From assembly GCF_900115055.1 (NCBI RefSeq), contig NZ_FOVD01000002.1, positions 740,168 to 804,167 of the forward strand: a stretch of 64,000 nucleotides of DNA, read 5' to 3'. Every line of letters starts with the position of its first letter. Within the stretch, counting starts at the first letter, position 1. Below are positions 8,637-17,872 of this stretch, one piece after another. The position numbers were made by a program, and so were the translations under genes. Origin of the DNA: Chryseobacterium oleae. Its GTDB lineage: Bacteria; Bacteroidota; Bacteroidia; Flavobacteriales; Weeksellaceae. Under the pieces are notes generated by a model that made no database searches, had not been told where the DNA came from, and saw only the letters and a list, made by a program, of their open reading frames with translations.

Positions 8637-9014
8637 ATGTCAGAAAAGAAATTAGCAGGACTTTGGATCGATACGGAAAAGGCAATTGTAGTAAAAAATC
8701 ATGACGCTCAGAATGCATTCAAGTTTTTCCTTTGCAGCCCGGTAAAAGCGGAAATACAGCATGGAAACTCCAGTGAGAATGCGGCGAATAATGCGGAACG
8801 TACGAACAGGGTCAAGTTCTTTAAAGAAGTGGAACATCTTCTGACCAATTCCCAGGAGGTTTATATTACAGGCCCGGGAACCATTCAGGAAGAGCTGAAA
8901 AATTATCTTCATGATACGGCTCAATTTAAAAACCTTAAAATAACATTAGATACGGCACAGAAAATGTCGGACGAGCAGGTGCTCGAGACGGTTAAAGATT
9001 ATTTCAATGCTTAA
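8637..9014 (+). CDS. Small protein resembling the bacterial eRF1 domain 3 (BaeRF-like) family
   Basis: This 125-residue cytosolic protein fits a family pattern I associate with bacterial eRF1-like/translational-machinery proteins. It opens with GLWIDTEKAIVV, has an acidic charged middle, and ends with VYITGPGTIQEELKNYL followed by DTAQKMSDEQVLETVKDYF. The Gly-Pro-Gly turn and the (K)MSDxQ...V..YF ending are the conserved parts. Members are linked by fold to ribosome-associated release-factor domains, but a biochemical role is not established to my knowledge. It forms a single-gene unit with a perfect terminator. The assignment rests on motif recall. Confidence 0.55.
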   Translation: MSEKKLAGLWIDTEKAIVVKNHDAQNAFKFFLCSPVKAEIQHGNSSENAANNAERTNRVKFFKEVEHLLTNSQEVYITGPGTIQEELKNYLHDTAQFKNLKITLDTAQKMSDEQVLETVKDYFNA

Positions 9015-9032
9015 GTCATTGATAGTGCAGTA

Positions 9033-9066
9033 AAAATCCGGATATCAGCGATATCCGGATTTTTAT
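9033..9066 (+). terminator. Terminator of the BaeRF-like gene
   Basis: A perfect AATCCGGATATC / GATATCCGGATT stem with an AGC loop and a T-rich tail. Confidence 0.9.
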
Positions 9067-9457
9067 TTTATATATGAAAAATTATTGATGTTATTTAATC
9101 TGAGTGTGGAATACAATTAAGAGCTCGATTATAAAAGAGTGTTTATAATGATATCTCTCGGAGATTTCTCAGGTCATACAGATTTTCATTTCAGACCTTT
9201 TAAAACATTAAGATCAATGAAGGATGTAAGGTTAGTTAAGAAAAAATTAAATGATTTTTTGTGCTGTACGTCTTAAAGCGAAGCTAAAACTTAATATTCT
9301 TACAAGCTTAACAGAACCTTAATGGTTTGAATTTTTCTACGTCAGATGATACAGCTATCGCAAATTAACAAAAAATCTGTATTTGTTCACTTCACCAGAA
9401 TCAATGAAATTGATCCCAAATCCCGAAACCACGAACCTCGCATCCCGAACCCTCAGG
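9067..9457. other. Convergent intergenic region with a mosaic-repeat end
   Basis: This 391-bp AT-rich region lies between two convergent genes. The last ~50 bp (9405-9455) contain words of the mosaic repeat family (ATCCCGAAACC, CGCATCCCGAACCCTC) directly abutting the stop codon of the DUF4349 gene. Nothing else was recognised. Confidence 0.5.
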
Positions 9458-10369
9458 CTATTTTGTTCTTCCGGCTCTCCATTTTCTCCACAGATAAATA
9501 ATGATCGGAATAAGTAATAAAAACGGCCAGAATGAAATAATTCCCAACAGAAAGCTCACGAAACTGTTCCAACCTTCTGTCACAGAATCTCCGAACCGGC
9601 TTCCAAAACCAATTTTCGAAGTGGCAGAGCTTCTCACTTTTTCTTTGTATAAACTCAGATTAAGGGTGCTGTAATTCACACGGTCATCAATAAACCGAAG
9701 TCTGCCTTCTGCAACGTCTATTTCATCTTCCAGTTCACGGATTTTCTCCTGGATTTCAATCATATCTTTCGTGGTAGAAGCACTTCTGAGCATGTCACGG
9801 TACTTTTCCAGATAGATTCTTTTATTGGCTAATTTGATGGAAACATCAGTATATTCTTCCGTGACATCATCAGACGAAATATTTTTGGACAAAACAGAGC
9901 CTACACCGTCAGAAAAGGAATTGATCAGCGCATCGAAATTTTTGTGCGGAACACGGATCACAAGATCCAGATTATCGTCTACATCCGTGTTTTGAAACTG
10001 TTCCGTTTGGATATAAGCATTATTTTTTTTCAGAATATCTGCCACCTGATTCTGGGCTTTTTTAATATCCCCAACCTGGATTTTCATATTCCCATTTTTG
10101 ATGACTTTTTTGGCGATAGTGTCAATCTTTTTTGGGGCTACGGAAGGTTGTGTAGTCTCATTTGCGGATTCCGTTTTTTCAGAAATAGAGCTGGCAGGGG
10201 CCATCTGATAAACTTCTTGTGGCGCCTGAGATGACTCTTCTTTATATTTAATGATATGAGCTGCTTTATCAGCTGATACGTCTGGAGAGGAGTTGGCAAC
10301 GTCCAGTTCGGATTTCTTGCATCCGCTCATCAAAAGAAGCATACATAAAGGTAAAAATAATTTTCTCAT
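9458..10369 (-). CDS. DUF4349 membrane-anchored lipoprotein
   Basis: This 303-residue protein has a lipoprotein signal (LLLMSGC, lipidated Cys17) and a low-complexity Ser/Glu/Pro linker. The DUF4349 core runs from about residue 85: VIKNGNMKIQVGDIKKAQNQV. The core includes a coiled coil (about 185-240: KRIYLEKYRDML...EIQEKIRELEDEI...) and the strand VNYSTLNLSLY. A C-terminal transmembrane helix (about 272-292, FLLGIISFWPFLLLIPIIIYLW) ends in basic residues. A lipid anchor plus a C-terminal helix suggests it spans or bridges the envelope; that is inference. Function is unknown. It is transcribed alone, away from the DUF2891 gene. Confidence 0.85.
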   Translation of the reverse strand: MRKLFLPLCMLLLMSGCKKSELDVANSSPDVSADKAAHIIKYKEESSQAPQEVYQMAPASSISEKTESANETTQPSVAPKKIDTIAKKVIKNGNMKIQVGDIKKAQNQVADILKKNNAYIQTEQFQNTDVDDNLDLVIRVPHKNFDALINSFSDGVGSVLSKNISSDDVTEEYTDVSIKLANKRIYLEKYRDMLRSASTTKDMIEIQEKIRELEDEIDVAEGRLRFIDDRVNYSTLNLSLYKEKVRSSATSKIGFGSRFGDSVTEGWNSFVSFLLGIISFWPFLLLIPIIIYLWRKWRAGRTK

Positions 10370-10923
10370 GAATATTTTTTAAAGAACCTTATCAAAAATT
10401 ATGCTTAAAGCTTTAATTTATTAAAAATTCATATTATTTTATTAAAATGCTTGTGATGTAAGCATTGGGTGTGTCCTGACTTCTTTGTGGGAAAAACGCA
10501 ATGGCGCAAGATTTTTTTTTAATTAGTATGCTTTAAGGCGCAAGGATTTTATCTCCAATAAAATTGCATACTGCTCAATAAACACCAGTGAACTTGCTGA
10601 AAATCTTTGATTTTCTTGCGTCTTAAAATTCTCAATTTTATTCAAGCATTGCGCCATTGCGTTTTTCCAACAAAATATTATTAAAATTTAAATGCTGTGT
10701 TGGTTTTTACTTTAAGTTATATAGATTTTTAAGGGTAAGAAAATCAATGAGTTTCAGCTACGAATTAATTACAAGTAACCTGCATTTAGGGATATACTAG
10801 AAAGGTTTGAAACTTTTAATATCAATTGGATTATGTTACATGACGTGTTTTTTATTTTTTACTCTTGAGGAAAATAAAAGTCTAATATCATTTGAAATCT
10901 AAATTATTTTCTATTTTTATTGA
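10370..10923. other. 554-bp divergent spacer with a large palindromic element
   Basis: This is the divergent promoter region between the DUF4349 and DUF2891 genes. The palindromic element at 10490-10668 fills about a third of it. The rest is AT-rich with no recognised gene. Promoters for both genes must lie here, but no perfect consensus was found. Confidence 0.55.
10490..10668. repeat. 179-bp imperfect palindrome (MITE- or REP-like)
   Basis: Perfect 20-bp inverted arms (10490-10509, GGAAAAACGCAATGGCGCAA, and its complement at 10649-10668) enclose a second arm pair (10532-10544 TTTAAGGCGCAAG and 10615-10627) with one mismatch. The right-arm sequence recurs as isolated copies near 37083-37110 and 38495-38520. 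No ORF lies inside, so it would be non-autonomous if mobile. Confidence 0.75.
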
Positions 10924-11991
10924 ATGAAAAAAAGTCTTTTAGCATTTGTGTTTTCTCCGTTCTTACTATATGCCCAGGAAGTTCCCAAACTTACCGATGA
11001 AATGGCAGCTAAACTATTGGAAAAACCACTTCACTGCATCAATCAGGAATATCCGAATAAAACAGCTCATATCATCAATAACGCCGGTGAGGTTACTTTG
11101 ACTCCAAAAGACCTTCACCCGAGCTTTTATGGCTGTTTCGACTGGCACAGCTCCGTTCACGGACACTGGATGCTTGTAAGATTGCTGAAGACAAAACCTA
11201 ATCTGGCCAATGCAAAAGACATTGAAAAAATTCTTGACAATTCGTTAAATAAAGAAAATCTACAGACCGAAGCTGATTATTTCACAAAATATCAACTGAG
11301 TACCACGTTTGAAAGAACCTATGGATGGGCTTGGTTGTTGAAACTGGATGAAGAGCTAACCACCTGGAATCATCCTAAAGCTAAGATCTGGCATGAGAAT
11401 TTAAAACCATTAACAGATAAGATCTTACAGTCATGGAAGGCTTATCTTCCCAAACAAACGTACCCGAACAGAACCGGAGTTCACCCTAATACCGCTTTTG
11501 GTCTGGCATTCGCGATCGATTGGGCTAAAGCGAATCATGATGTGGAATTCGAGAATCAGCTCAAAGAAAAAGCAAAATATTTTTACGGTAAAGATCAGAA
11601 AACACCGGCCTATCTTGAACCGGACGGATCTGACTTCTTTTCGCCAAGTCTTGAAATTGCAGACCTGATGAGAAGAGTATTGCCACAAAAAGAATTCGTT
11701 CTGTGGTTGAATAATTTCTACGAGAAGAGAAGTCTGGAGAATATTGAAAAAATCCCTGTTGTAAGTGACTTGAGTGATTATCAAACCGTTCATTTGGTTG
11801 GGCTTTCTTTTTCCAAAGCCTGGTGTATGAAAGGAATCTCCAAAGCGCTTCCTGACGGGCATCCATTGAAAAAAGACTTTAAGAAAACAGCCGATGTATT
11901 TTTAGCGAACGGACTTCCTTTGTTATTTCAGGGGAATTATGGCGGAGACCATTGGCTGGCGAGCTTTGCGGTTTATTCTCTGGAAGACTAA
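10924..11991 (+). CDS. DUF2891 family secreted protein
   Basis: This 355-residue protein has a signal peptide (cleavage near YAQ, residues 16-18). The mature protein shows HCINQEYPNK, FYGCFDWHSSVHGHWMLVRLL (about 74-95), AWLLKLDEEL and a late GGDHWLASFAVYSL. The Cys/Trp/His-rich block near residue 75-90 and the closing HWLASFA are what I recognise as DUF2891. The fold is probably an all-helical toroid like other carbohydrate-related proteins, but no activity is known to me. The short spacer to the AraC gene (39 bp) contains that gene's own promoter, so this is probably a single-gene unit. Confidence 0.8.
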   Translation: MKKSLLAFVFSPFLLYAQEVPKLTDEMAAKLLEKPLHCINQEYPNKTAHIINNAGEVTLTPKDLHPSFYGCFDWHSSVHGHWMLVRLLKTKPNLANAKDIEKILDNSLNKENLQTEADYFTKYQLSTTFERTYGWAWLLKLDEELTTWNHPKAKIWHENLKPLTDKILQSWKAYLPKQTYPNRTGVHPNTAFGLAFAIDWAKANHDVEFENQLKEKAKYFYGKDQKTPAYLEPDGSDFFSPSLEIADLMRRVLPQKEFVLWLNNFYEKRSLENIEKIPVVSDLSDYQTVHLVGLSFSKAWCMKGISKALPDGHPLKKDFKKTADVFLANGLPLLFQGNYGGDHWLASFAVYSLED

Positions 11992-11995
11992 AATA

Positions 11996-12026
11996 TTGTA
12001 GGCGCAGAATATATTGGCTACATTTG
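11996..12026 (+). promoter_or_regulatory. Promoter immediately upstream of the AraC gene
   Basis: TTG, 20 nt, then TACATTTG, an exact TANNTTTG -7 box. The start codon begins only 4 bp after the -7 box, so the transcript probably starts at or very near the ATG. Confidence 0.6.
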
Positions 12027-12030
12027 TGTT

Positions 12031-12876
12031 ATGTCAGCTTTAGAAAAATTCGGTGTTGAAATTTTCACTCAGCATAATATTTTCGAGAGAATTTCTGCGG
12101 ATAAACCTTTCCGTCCGGAAAACCCTGCCTTTATATTTATTAAATCAGGTACTATAAAGCTCCGTCAGCATTTCAGCGACCTGGAGCTTTCTGCCAATAT
12201 GTTTATGGTGACCGATCCACAGACGATTTATGAGATGGTTTCCGTAAGCGGCGATTTCCAGTCGAGGATGGTTTCTTACAAAAGAGAATTTATTTCCGCT
12301 CTATCTTTGAAATTCAACAGGTTGATTACTTACCGCTATTTCCGCCAGCAGATGAACAAGGGAGTTCCTTTTCCTGAAAGTGAAATGGAAGTGGTCTGGA
12401 AAAGCGTCAATTTCCTTAAATATATTTTGGATTCAGAAACCGAAATGCTCTATAAAAAGGAAATGGTAGAGCATCTTTTCTCTGTTTTCTGCTATCAGAT
12501 GGCCGGGATTATTTCAAAAGAGGATAATTATTCCATGAACCAGATGTCCAGACAGGAAGAGATCGTTTTTGTATTCCTCACAGATCTGGCCGAACACCAT
12601 CTGACAGAGAGAACGGTTGAGTTTTATGCCGAGCGGCAATCGATTACAACCAGACATCTTTCTTCTGTAGTAAAATCCATTACAGGAAAGTCCGCCAGCC
12701 AGATCATCGCTTTGATTGTGATGAACGAAGCAAAAGTGCTTTTAAACTCCTCCAATAAACCGGTTTCTGAGGTTTCTTCTATCCTCGGTTTCAGTGATCA
12801 GTACGCGTTTTCCCACTTTTTTAAAAAACATCTGGAAGTAAGTCCCAGACAGTACAGACATCAGTTCGAAAGTTAG
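12031..12876 (+). CDS. AraC-family transcriptional regulator
   Basis: This 281-residue regulator has a variable N-terminal domain with a cupin-like strand pattern (FIFIKSGTIKLRQHF, about 31-45). The C-terminal AraC double helix-turn-helix spans about 185-280: ERQSITTRHLSSVVKSITGKS is the first HTH and SSILGFSDQYAFSHFFKKHLEVSPRQYR the second. It sits 89 bp upstream of the TolC/HlyD/MFS exporter on the same strand and is the obvious candidate regulator of that exporter. It has its own promoter with an extremely short leader. The ligand is unknown. Confidence 0.93.
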   Translation: MSALEKFGVEIFTQHNIFERISADKPFRPENPAFIFIKSGTIKLRQHFSDLELSANMFMVTDPQTIYEMVSVSGDFQSRMVSYKREFISALSLKFNRLITYRYFRQQMNKGVPFPESEMEVVWKSVNFLKYILDSETEMLYKKEMVEHLFSVFCYQMAGIISKEDNYSMNQMSRQEEIVFVFLTDLAEHHLTERTVEFYAERQSITTRHLSSVVKSITGKSASQIIALIVMNEAKVLLNSSNKPVSEVSSILGFSDQYAFSHFFKKHLEVSPRQYRHQFES

Positions 12877-12914
12877 AATCTTACATTTGAACATCTTTTT
12901 CCAAAATTCAAACA

Positions 12915-12945
12915 TTTGATTGAATTTGTTGTCGTCGTAACTTTG
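12915..12945 (+). promoter_or_regulatory. Consensus promoter of the tripartite exporter operon
   Basis: TTTG at 12915-12918, a 19-nt spacer, and TAACTTTG at 12938-12945 match the Bacteroidota TTTG-N19-TANNTTTG consensus exactly. It lies about 20 bp before the TolC start. The AraC protein probably binds nearby. Confidence 0.8.
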
Positions 12946-12965
12946 TATTCGTAAAACAAGGTAAA

Positions 12966-14276
12966 ATGACAAATAACATAAAAACAGCACTATCACTCGT
13001 GATAGCTCTATTCCCTGCGCTGTTTTTTTCTCAACAGATCAAACAGATGACCGCAGGTGAAGCCGCCGATCTGGCAGTGAAAAACCACCAGCAGTTAAAA
13101 GTGGCTGCCCAGAATATTGACATTGCAAAACAGAACACAAACGTTGTCAAGCTTCAGCAGCTTCCCAACATCACAGCATCTACCAGTCAGTTCTATTTAG
13201 GAGATGCCGTAGCTATCGATAAAGATTTTTCAAACTCAACCAACGTTCCGATGCCTCACTACGGAAGCTCATATGCTGTACAGGCTACTCAATTGATCTT
13301 TAAAGGAGGTTTGGTAAGCAAATCTATTGAAATGGCAGGTCTTCGCGAGCAGCTTTCTGAACTCGATCTTGAAAAAAATAAACTTGATGTAAAATTTCTG
13401 GTGATCTCCAATTATCTGGATGTCTATAAAATGTTCAATCAGGAAACTGTTTTTGAGAATAACAAAAAACTCGCTCAGGAACGTCTGAAAAATATCCAGA
13501 AGTTCTATCAGCAAGGGATGGTGACCCGTAATGAAGTCATCCGTGGAGAACTGGCCATCAAAAATCTTGATCAGGGCATTCTGACGTTGACCAATAATAA
13601 AAAGATCCTTAATTATAATTTAAATATTGCCTTAGGACTTCCTTCCGAAACAGAAATCGTTCCCGTTGAAAGTTTAACGGACAAAGAATCGGGAATCGGG
13701 ATGGATTACTATATGGATCTTGCCCACGAAAGTAATCCACAGCTGAAATCAGCAAAGAAAAACATTGATGTTGCGGATAAAAACATTGAGATCATTAAAA
13801 CAGATCAGATGCCGACATTGTCAGGTTTCGGAGGCTATACGTTACAGCGTCCGATTACGAACAGAAATCCTGTTTTGGATATGTATTCCGGAGGATGGCA
13901 GGCTGGTGTTTCACTGAGCTATAATATCGATAATTTATACAAGACCAAAGAAAAAGTAAAGCTTGGTGAATTGCAGAAAACACAGGCTGGTGATGCGGTG
14001 ACACTGGTTAAGCAGAACGTAGATATGGCAGTGAATGCAGCCTATGTAAAATACCAGGAATCGATCCAGCAGGCTGACATTCTGAATGATTCGAAAAGAC
14101 TGGCAGAAGAAAACTACAAGATCACGGAAGCTAAATACTTAAACCAATTGGCGGTACAGGCTGAAATGATCGATGCACAGAACCAGAAACTTCAGTCGGA
14201 GCTGGATTTTGCCAATGCCGAGATCAATGTGCTGTATCAATATTATAACCTGCTGAAGGCTGCAGGAACGCTTTAA
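12966..14276 (+). CDS. TolC-family outer-membrane efflux protein
   Basis: This 436-residue protein has a signal peptide (cleavage near FFSQQ, residue 21-23). The mature protein is the outer-membrane channel of a tripartite exporter. Two similar halves rich in long amphipathic helices are visible (for example IDIAKQNTNVVKLQQLPNIT near 47-66 and NIDVADKNIEIIKTDQMPTL near 264-283). The LP.(I/L)(T/S) motif is repeated in both halves, as in the outer-membrane-factor family. It is the first gene of a three-gene run with the HlyD and MFS genes (23-bp gap to HlyD). Confidence 0.93.
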   Translation: MTNNIKTALSLVIALFPALFFSQQIKQMTAGEAADLAVKNHQQLKVAAQNIDIAKQNTNVVKLQQLPNITASTSQFYLGDAVAIDKDFSNSTNVPMPHYGSSYAVQATQLIFKGGLVSKSIEMAGLREQLSELDLEKNKLDVKFLVISNYLDVYKMFNQETVFENNKKLAQERLKNIQKFYQQGMVTRNEVIRGELAIKNLDQGILTLTNNKKILNYNLNIALGLPSETEIVPVESLTDKESGIGMDYYMDLAHESNPQLKSAKKNIDVADKNIEIIKTDQMPTLSGFGGYTLQRPITNRNPVLDMYSGGWQAGVSLSYNIDNLYKTKEKVKLGELQKTQAGDAVTLVKQNVDMAVNAAYVKYQESIQQADILNDSKRLAEENYKITEAKYLNQLAVQAEMIDAQNQKLQSELDFANAEINVLYQYYNLLKAAGTL

Positions 14277-14299
14277 TTTTAAAACTGAAAATCAAGATA

Positions 14300-15412
14300 A
14301 TGGAAAACAAGGAACAAACTACTCAAAATACTCAGGCCGCTCCGGCTCAGTCAGGAGCAGCCGTTAAAAAGAAACAGAATAAAAAGAATAAAATAAGAGC
14401 CATCATTTCCAATACGGTTGTCTTTCTGGTGATTGGATTCGGGCTTTTCTGGCTGGTCCGTGAATATTTCCACATTGGAGACAAAACCTACACGGAAGCG
14501 GCTCAGGTAGAGGAATTCATTAACCCGATTAATACAAGGGTTTCGGCTTATATCAAAGACATCAAATTCATCGAACATCAGAAGGTGAAAAAAGGAGATA
14601 CTTTGGTTATTCTGGATAAAAATGAAATATTAACCCAATTGGGTCAGGCTGAAGCTGCTTATCAGAATGCAATGGCACAGAGATCGGCAACAAGTTCATC
14701 CGTGAATACCGTTTCCAATAACGTAAGTGTGATGGAATCTAATATTGCAGGAGCAAAAGCCAGACTTTGGAACGCGGAGCAGAATTTAAACCGATATAAA
14801 AACCTTCTCGCTGCGGAAGCAGTGACCAGACAGCAATATGATCAGATCAAAACAGAATATGATGCCCAGAAAGCAGCGTATGAGACTCTGGTGAATCAGA
14901 AGCAGTCGGCGAACCTTTCTACCACTGAGGTGAAAAGTAAGCTGGGAATTAATGATGCTGAGATTAAAAGAACAAAAGCAGCACTGGATATGGCTAAAAT
15001 CAATCTTTCCTATACCGTGATTACAGCACCATACGATGGAATTATGGGGCGTAGAACGATCTCTGAAGGACAATTGATCCAACCGGGTCAGCAGGTCGCT
15101 ACCATCGTTCTGAACGGTCAGAAATGGGTAACCGCTAATTTCCTGGAAAGACAGATGCCGAATATTAAAATCGGTCAAAAAATGACAATGACTGCTGATG
15201 CTTTGGGTGGAAAGACATTTGAAGGAGTAGTTACTGCTATTTCTGCAGCGACGGGCTCAAGATATTCAAGCGTGCCTACAGACAATTCCACAGGTAACTT
15301 TATCAAAGTACAGCAAAGAATTCCTGTAAGAATAGAATTCAGCACTTCCAATAAAAAAGAAGATCTGGAAAAACTGAGCGCGGGAATGAATATGAATGTG
15401 AATATTAATTAG
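14300..15412 (+). CDS. HlyD/EmrA-type membrane fusion protein
   Basis: This 370-residue periplasmic adaptor has a Gln/Ala-rich cytosolic N-tail, a basic KKKQNKKNK stretch, and one membrane helix (about 35-56). The barrel-sandwich half motif is VSAYIKDIKFIEHQKVKKGDTLVILD (about 78-103). A helical hairpin (about 105-220) and a beta-barrel segment with VITAPYDGIMGRRTISEGQLIQPGQ (about 239-263) follow. A single N-terminal anchor is EmrA-like and fits pairing with an MFS pump rather than an RND pump. It bridges the TolC protein upstream and the MFS protein downstream. Confidence 0.93.
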   Translation: MENKEQTTQNTQAAPAQSGAAVKKKQNKKNKIRAIISNTVVFLVIGFGLFWLVREYFHIGDKTYTEAAQVEEFINPINTRVSAYIKDIKFIEHQKVKKGDTLVILDKNEILTQLGQAEAAYQNAMAQRSATSSSVNTVSNNVSVMESNIAGAKARLWNAEQNLNRYKNLLAAEAVTRQQYDQIKTEYDAQKAAYETLVNQKQSANLSTTEVKSKLGINDAEIKRTKAALDMAKINLSYTVITAPYDGIMGRRTISEGQLIQPGQQVATIVLNGQKWVTANFLERQMPNIKIGQKMTMTADALGGKTFEGVVTAISAATGSRYSSVPTDNSTGNFIKVQQRIPVRIEFSTSNKKEDLEKLSAGMNMNVNIN

Positions 15413-15647
15413 GATTGAAAGAATTAAACATTTAATGATTGAAAGATTTTAGAAGGGAAGCCGGAAGTCCGAAGAGGGAAGTTGATGCAGACGAATCATA
15501 ACTTCCGGCCCCTTTCTTATTTTTTAATCTTTTTTAAAGAGAACTTATCTGGAATGCAGAAGTATGCTGACAAAGAGAAACTTCCATCTCCCATCTTCCT
15601 GCTTCCATCCTCTAATTTCTAACCTCTAATATCTAACTTCTAAATTC
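15413..15647. other. Spacer inside the exporter operon with hairpin and repeat words
   Basis: A 9-bp perfect stem GCCGGAAGT (15460-15468) / ACTTCCGGC (15501-15509) closes a 32-nt loop and is followed by CCCCTTTCTTATTTTTT, so it may attenuate transcription into the MFS gene. After it come degenerate tandem words (TCTAACTTCTAA-like, 15590-15645) of the mosaic repeat type, directly upstream of the MFS start. Confidence 0.5.
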
Positions 15648-17240
15648 ATGTACAACAAAGGACTATATAACGACTGGGTACCAAAACCCGTACAGCTGCT
15701 GCTCATCGTACTGCTACTGGCAGTGGTGATGCCGCTTGGTGGGGTGTACACCGGAAACATCAGTTATCTGGTGAGCGGTACCGGAGCAATGACAGAATAT
15801 TTTATGTGGGCGAATTATGCGACCACAATCGGAATGGGAGCCTGTATGCCGATTGTTATCAGGCTGAAGATGAGATTCAAGGTCAGAGATAAAATGGCGG
15901 TGCTTCTCGTACTTTTGGGGGTGTTGAGCTATATTAATGCGACAACGATGCAGCCAATGATCTTCGTATTTACTGCTCTGGGAATCGGGTTTTTAAAGAT
16001 GATGGTGACCATAGAGCTGTTTCTTCCGCTTATGGTGATGGTTGGAAACAGAGGAATGTTTTACGGACTGTTTTACACTTTTGTTTTGGCAATGAACCAG
16101 GTGGCGGCTTATTATGCGGCGGTGGTTTCCATTAATTATAACTGGCAGCATTTCTATGTGATTGCAGCGGTGCTATGTTTTATACTGGCGTTGATTCACT
16201 GGATCTTTATGCACAATAAATATTTTGCTTTAAAAGTTCCGTTGCATTATATCGACTGGATGAGCATCATGCTGTTTGTGTCTACATTTATGTTTTCCGC
16301 TTATGTTTTTTCTTTCGGGAAACAGCAGGACTGGTGGAATTCAAAAAATATTATGAATGCGAGTATTGCTGCTTTTGTAAGCTTTGCTTTGCTGGTGATT
16401 CGTCAGTTCACTTTAAAAAGACCTTATTTATCATTTAAAATTTTCAAAAAAAATAATGTGCAGCACGGCCTGTTTATGCTGTTGTGGCTGGGAATGTTCT
16501 TAGGAACGACTTCGCTTCAGAATACCTTTGCTGTAGGAGTTCTGGGATATGATCAGCAGACAAATGCAGGACTGAATCTGCTCATGGTTCCCGGAATTAT
16601 CCTGGCAGGAGTGATTGCCGTATTCTGGTTCAAAAAAGAAATACCATTGAAAATGTACATCTTCTCGGGGTTTTCGGCGATGATGGGGTATGCATTGATC
16701 ATGTACTTTTCGATGGTTTTAGAATTCAATTATGAGAACTGGTACCTGCCGATGTTTTTAAAAGGATTCGGAATGTGTTCGCTGTTTATTTCAGTGTGGT
16801 TCTATACCCTGGACAAACTTGAAATGGATGATATGCTGGCGGCAATCGGGCTGGTTTTGGTATGGAGAACATTTCTGGCGGTTGGATTCTTTTCAGCATT
16901 GTATTCATGGTTCCAGTACCGTTTTCAGATTACGGCCGTAGGAGATCTTGCGGTGTACATCGACGGAATGACGGTGAGTCCCCAGACTTTGGCAGCCAAT
17001 ATGAAGACCCTTCAGCTGAATGCCATCATTGTTTCCGGTAAAAAGATCTTCGGATACATTATTCTGGTAGGTTTTGGAGTACTCTTTTATGTGATGACGC
17101 ATCATTTCGGAAAAGAAAGATTCCAGTATCTGAGATTCATAAGGGTTTTAGGCGGGAAATCTGTGATTGCCAGAAGAAGACTCCGCGAACGGAAACAATT
17201 ATTAGAAGAAATAAAAGACGCAGCAGGACCTGCGGTGTAA
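15648..17240 (+). CDS. MFS drug exporter, EmrB/DHA2-like
   Basis: This 530-residue inner-membrane protein shows about 12-14 hydrophobic helices. The N-terminus WVPKPVQLLLIVLLLAVVMPLGGVYT begins the first helix and a very basic C-tail (ARRRLRERKQLLEE) lies in the cytosol. The 14-helix size and position after a TolC and an EmrA-like gene indicate the pump of a tripartite proton-driven exporter. The helix-2/3 loop (RLKMRFKVRDK) is a weak form of the usual MFS signature. The substrate cannot be deduced. A terminator follows at 17261-17302. Confidence 0.88.
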   Translation: MYNKGLYNDWVPKPVQLLLIVLLLAVVMPLGGVYTGNISYLVSGTGAMTEYFMWANYATTIGMGACMPIVIRLKMRFKVRDKMAVLLVLLGVLSYINATTMQPMIFVFTALGIGFLKMMVTIELFLPLMVMVGNRGMFYGLFYTFVLAMNQVAAYYAAVVSINYNWQHFYVIAAVLCFILALIHWIFMHNKYFALKVPLHYIDWMSIMLFVSTFMFSAYVFSFGKQQDWWNSKNIMNASIAAFVSFALLVIRQFTLKRPYLSFKIFKKNNVQHGLFMLLWLGMFLGTTSLQNTFAVGVLGYDQQTNAGLNLLMVPGIILAGVIAVFWFKKEIPLKMYIFSGFSAMMGYALIMYFSMVLEFNYENWYLPMFLKGFGMCSLFISVWFYTLDKLEMDDMLAAIGLVLVWRTFLAVGFFSALYSWFQYRFQITAVGDLAVYIDGMTVSPQTLAANMKTLQLNAIIVSGKKIFGYIILVGFGVLFYVMTHHFGKERFQYLRFIRVLGGKSVIARRRLRERKQLLEEIKDAAGPAV

Positions 17241-17260
17241 AGATACCTTGTTTTTCACGA

Positions 17261-17302
17261 GTAAGATCCTTGGCTTTGCGAAGTCCGGGATCTTACGTTT
17301 TT
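17261..17302 (+). terminator. Terminator of the exporter operon
   Basis: GTAAGATCC (17261-17269) pairs with GGATCTTAC (17288-17296), followed by GTTTTTAT. Confidence 0.8.
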
Positions 17303-17872
17303 ATGGCTACAGATAAAACATGCCTTTTTAATCTGAGTTCGGACTCAGTTATTTCATGAGTAAAAAGTGTGGAATTTTGGACTTGAAAATATATGGGATC
17401 ACCTGTAAAATTTGAGGAAATATATATTTTTTTAACGCAAAGGTTTACAATAATTATGCATAGTTTAAAGGTTGCAAAGACGAAATCGATCTATGATCGA
17501 TTCGATTAAGCAGATGTTTTAGGCCACTAGCTTCGTCAGTGACGCAGTCACACTCTTTGCCTTCCTCAAAACTGAACGTTAACAAAATGAAACTTTGCGT
17601 TAAAAAACTTCTCTGCATTACAAATTTTGAAATTGAAAGATTGTATACATGTAAAAGGCAGTTCTTGGCTTGTGCCACAAAACCCCGCATCCCGAAACGT
17701 TATGAGGTGCTCAGATGTATACTTTGAGCATCCTGAAATCATTAGAAAAACAAATGTCTTATCCCGGATTCAGGCTCTTTTTAATGAAATATGAATAATT
17801 TCATATCTTGCTGTTTTTATTTAGAAAGAATAAAAATTAATTTTGAAGGTTTATAAAACTTGAGAAGAAAGA
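17303..17872. other. Spacer upstream of the siderophore receptor
   Basis: 570 bp with no credible gene; open frames here are short and composed of repeat sequence. It contains the palindromic element at 17427-17607 and mosaic words (CCCCGCATCCCGAAACG, 17684-17700). A TGCTCA / TGAGCA stem flanks TATAC near 17709-17730. It should include the promoter of the TonB receptor and perhaps an iron-regulator site, which I could not identify. Confidence 0.45.
17427..17607. repeat. 181-bp imperfect palindrome with AACGCAAAG ends
   Basis: The left end TTTTTTTAACGCAAAGGTTT and the right end AAACTTTGCGTTAAAAAA (17590-17607) are near-perfect inverted repeats. Shorter dyads lie inside (ATCGATCTATGATCGAT and GTGACGCAGTCAC). 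It is almost the same length as the element at 10490-10668 and shares AACGCAA at its end, so the two may be related. Confidence 0.6.

Noticed and set aside
17454..17727. Overlapping 60-80-codon frames upstream of the siderophore receptor
   Set aside because: They lie inside a palindromic repeat, on both strands, with no recognisable protein features.
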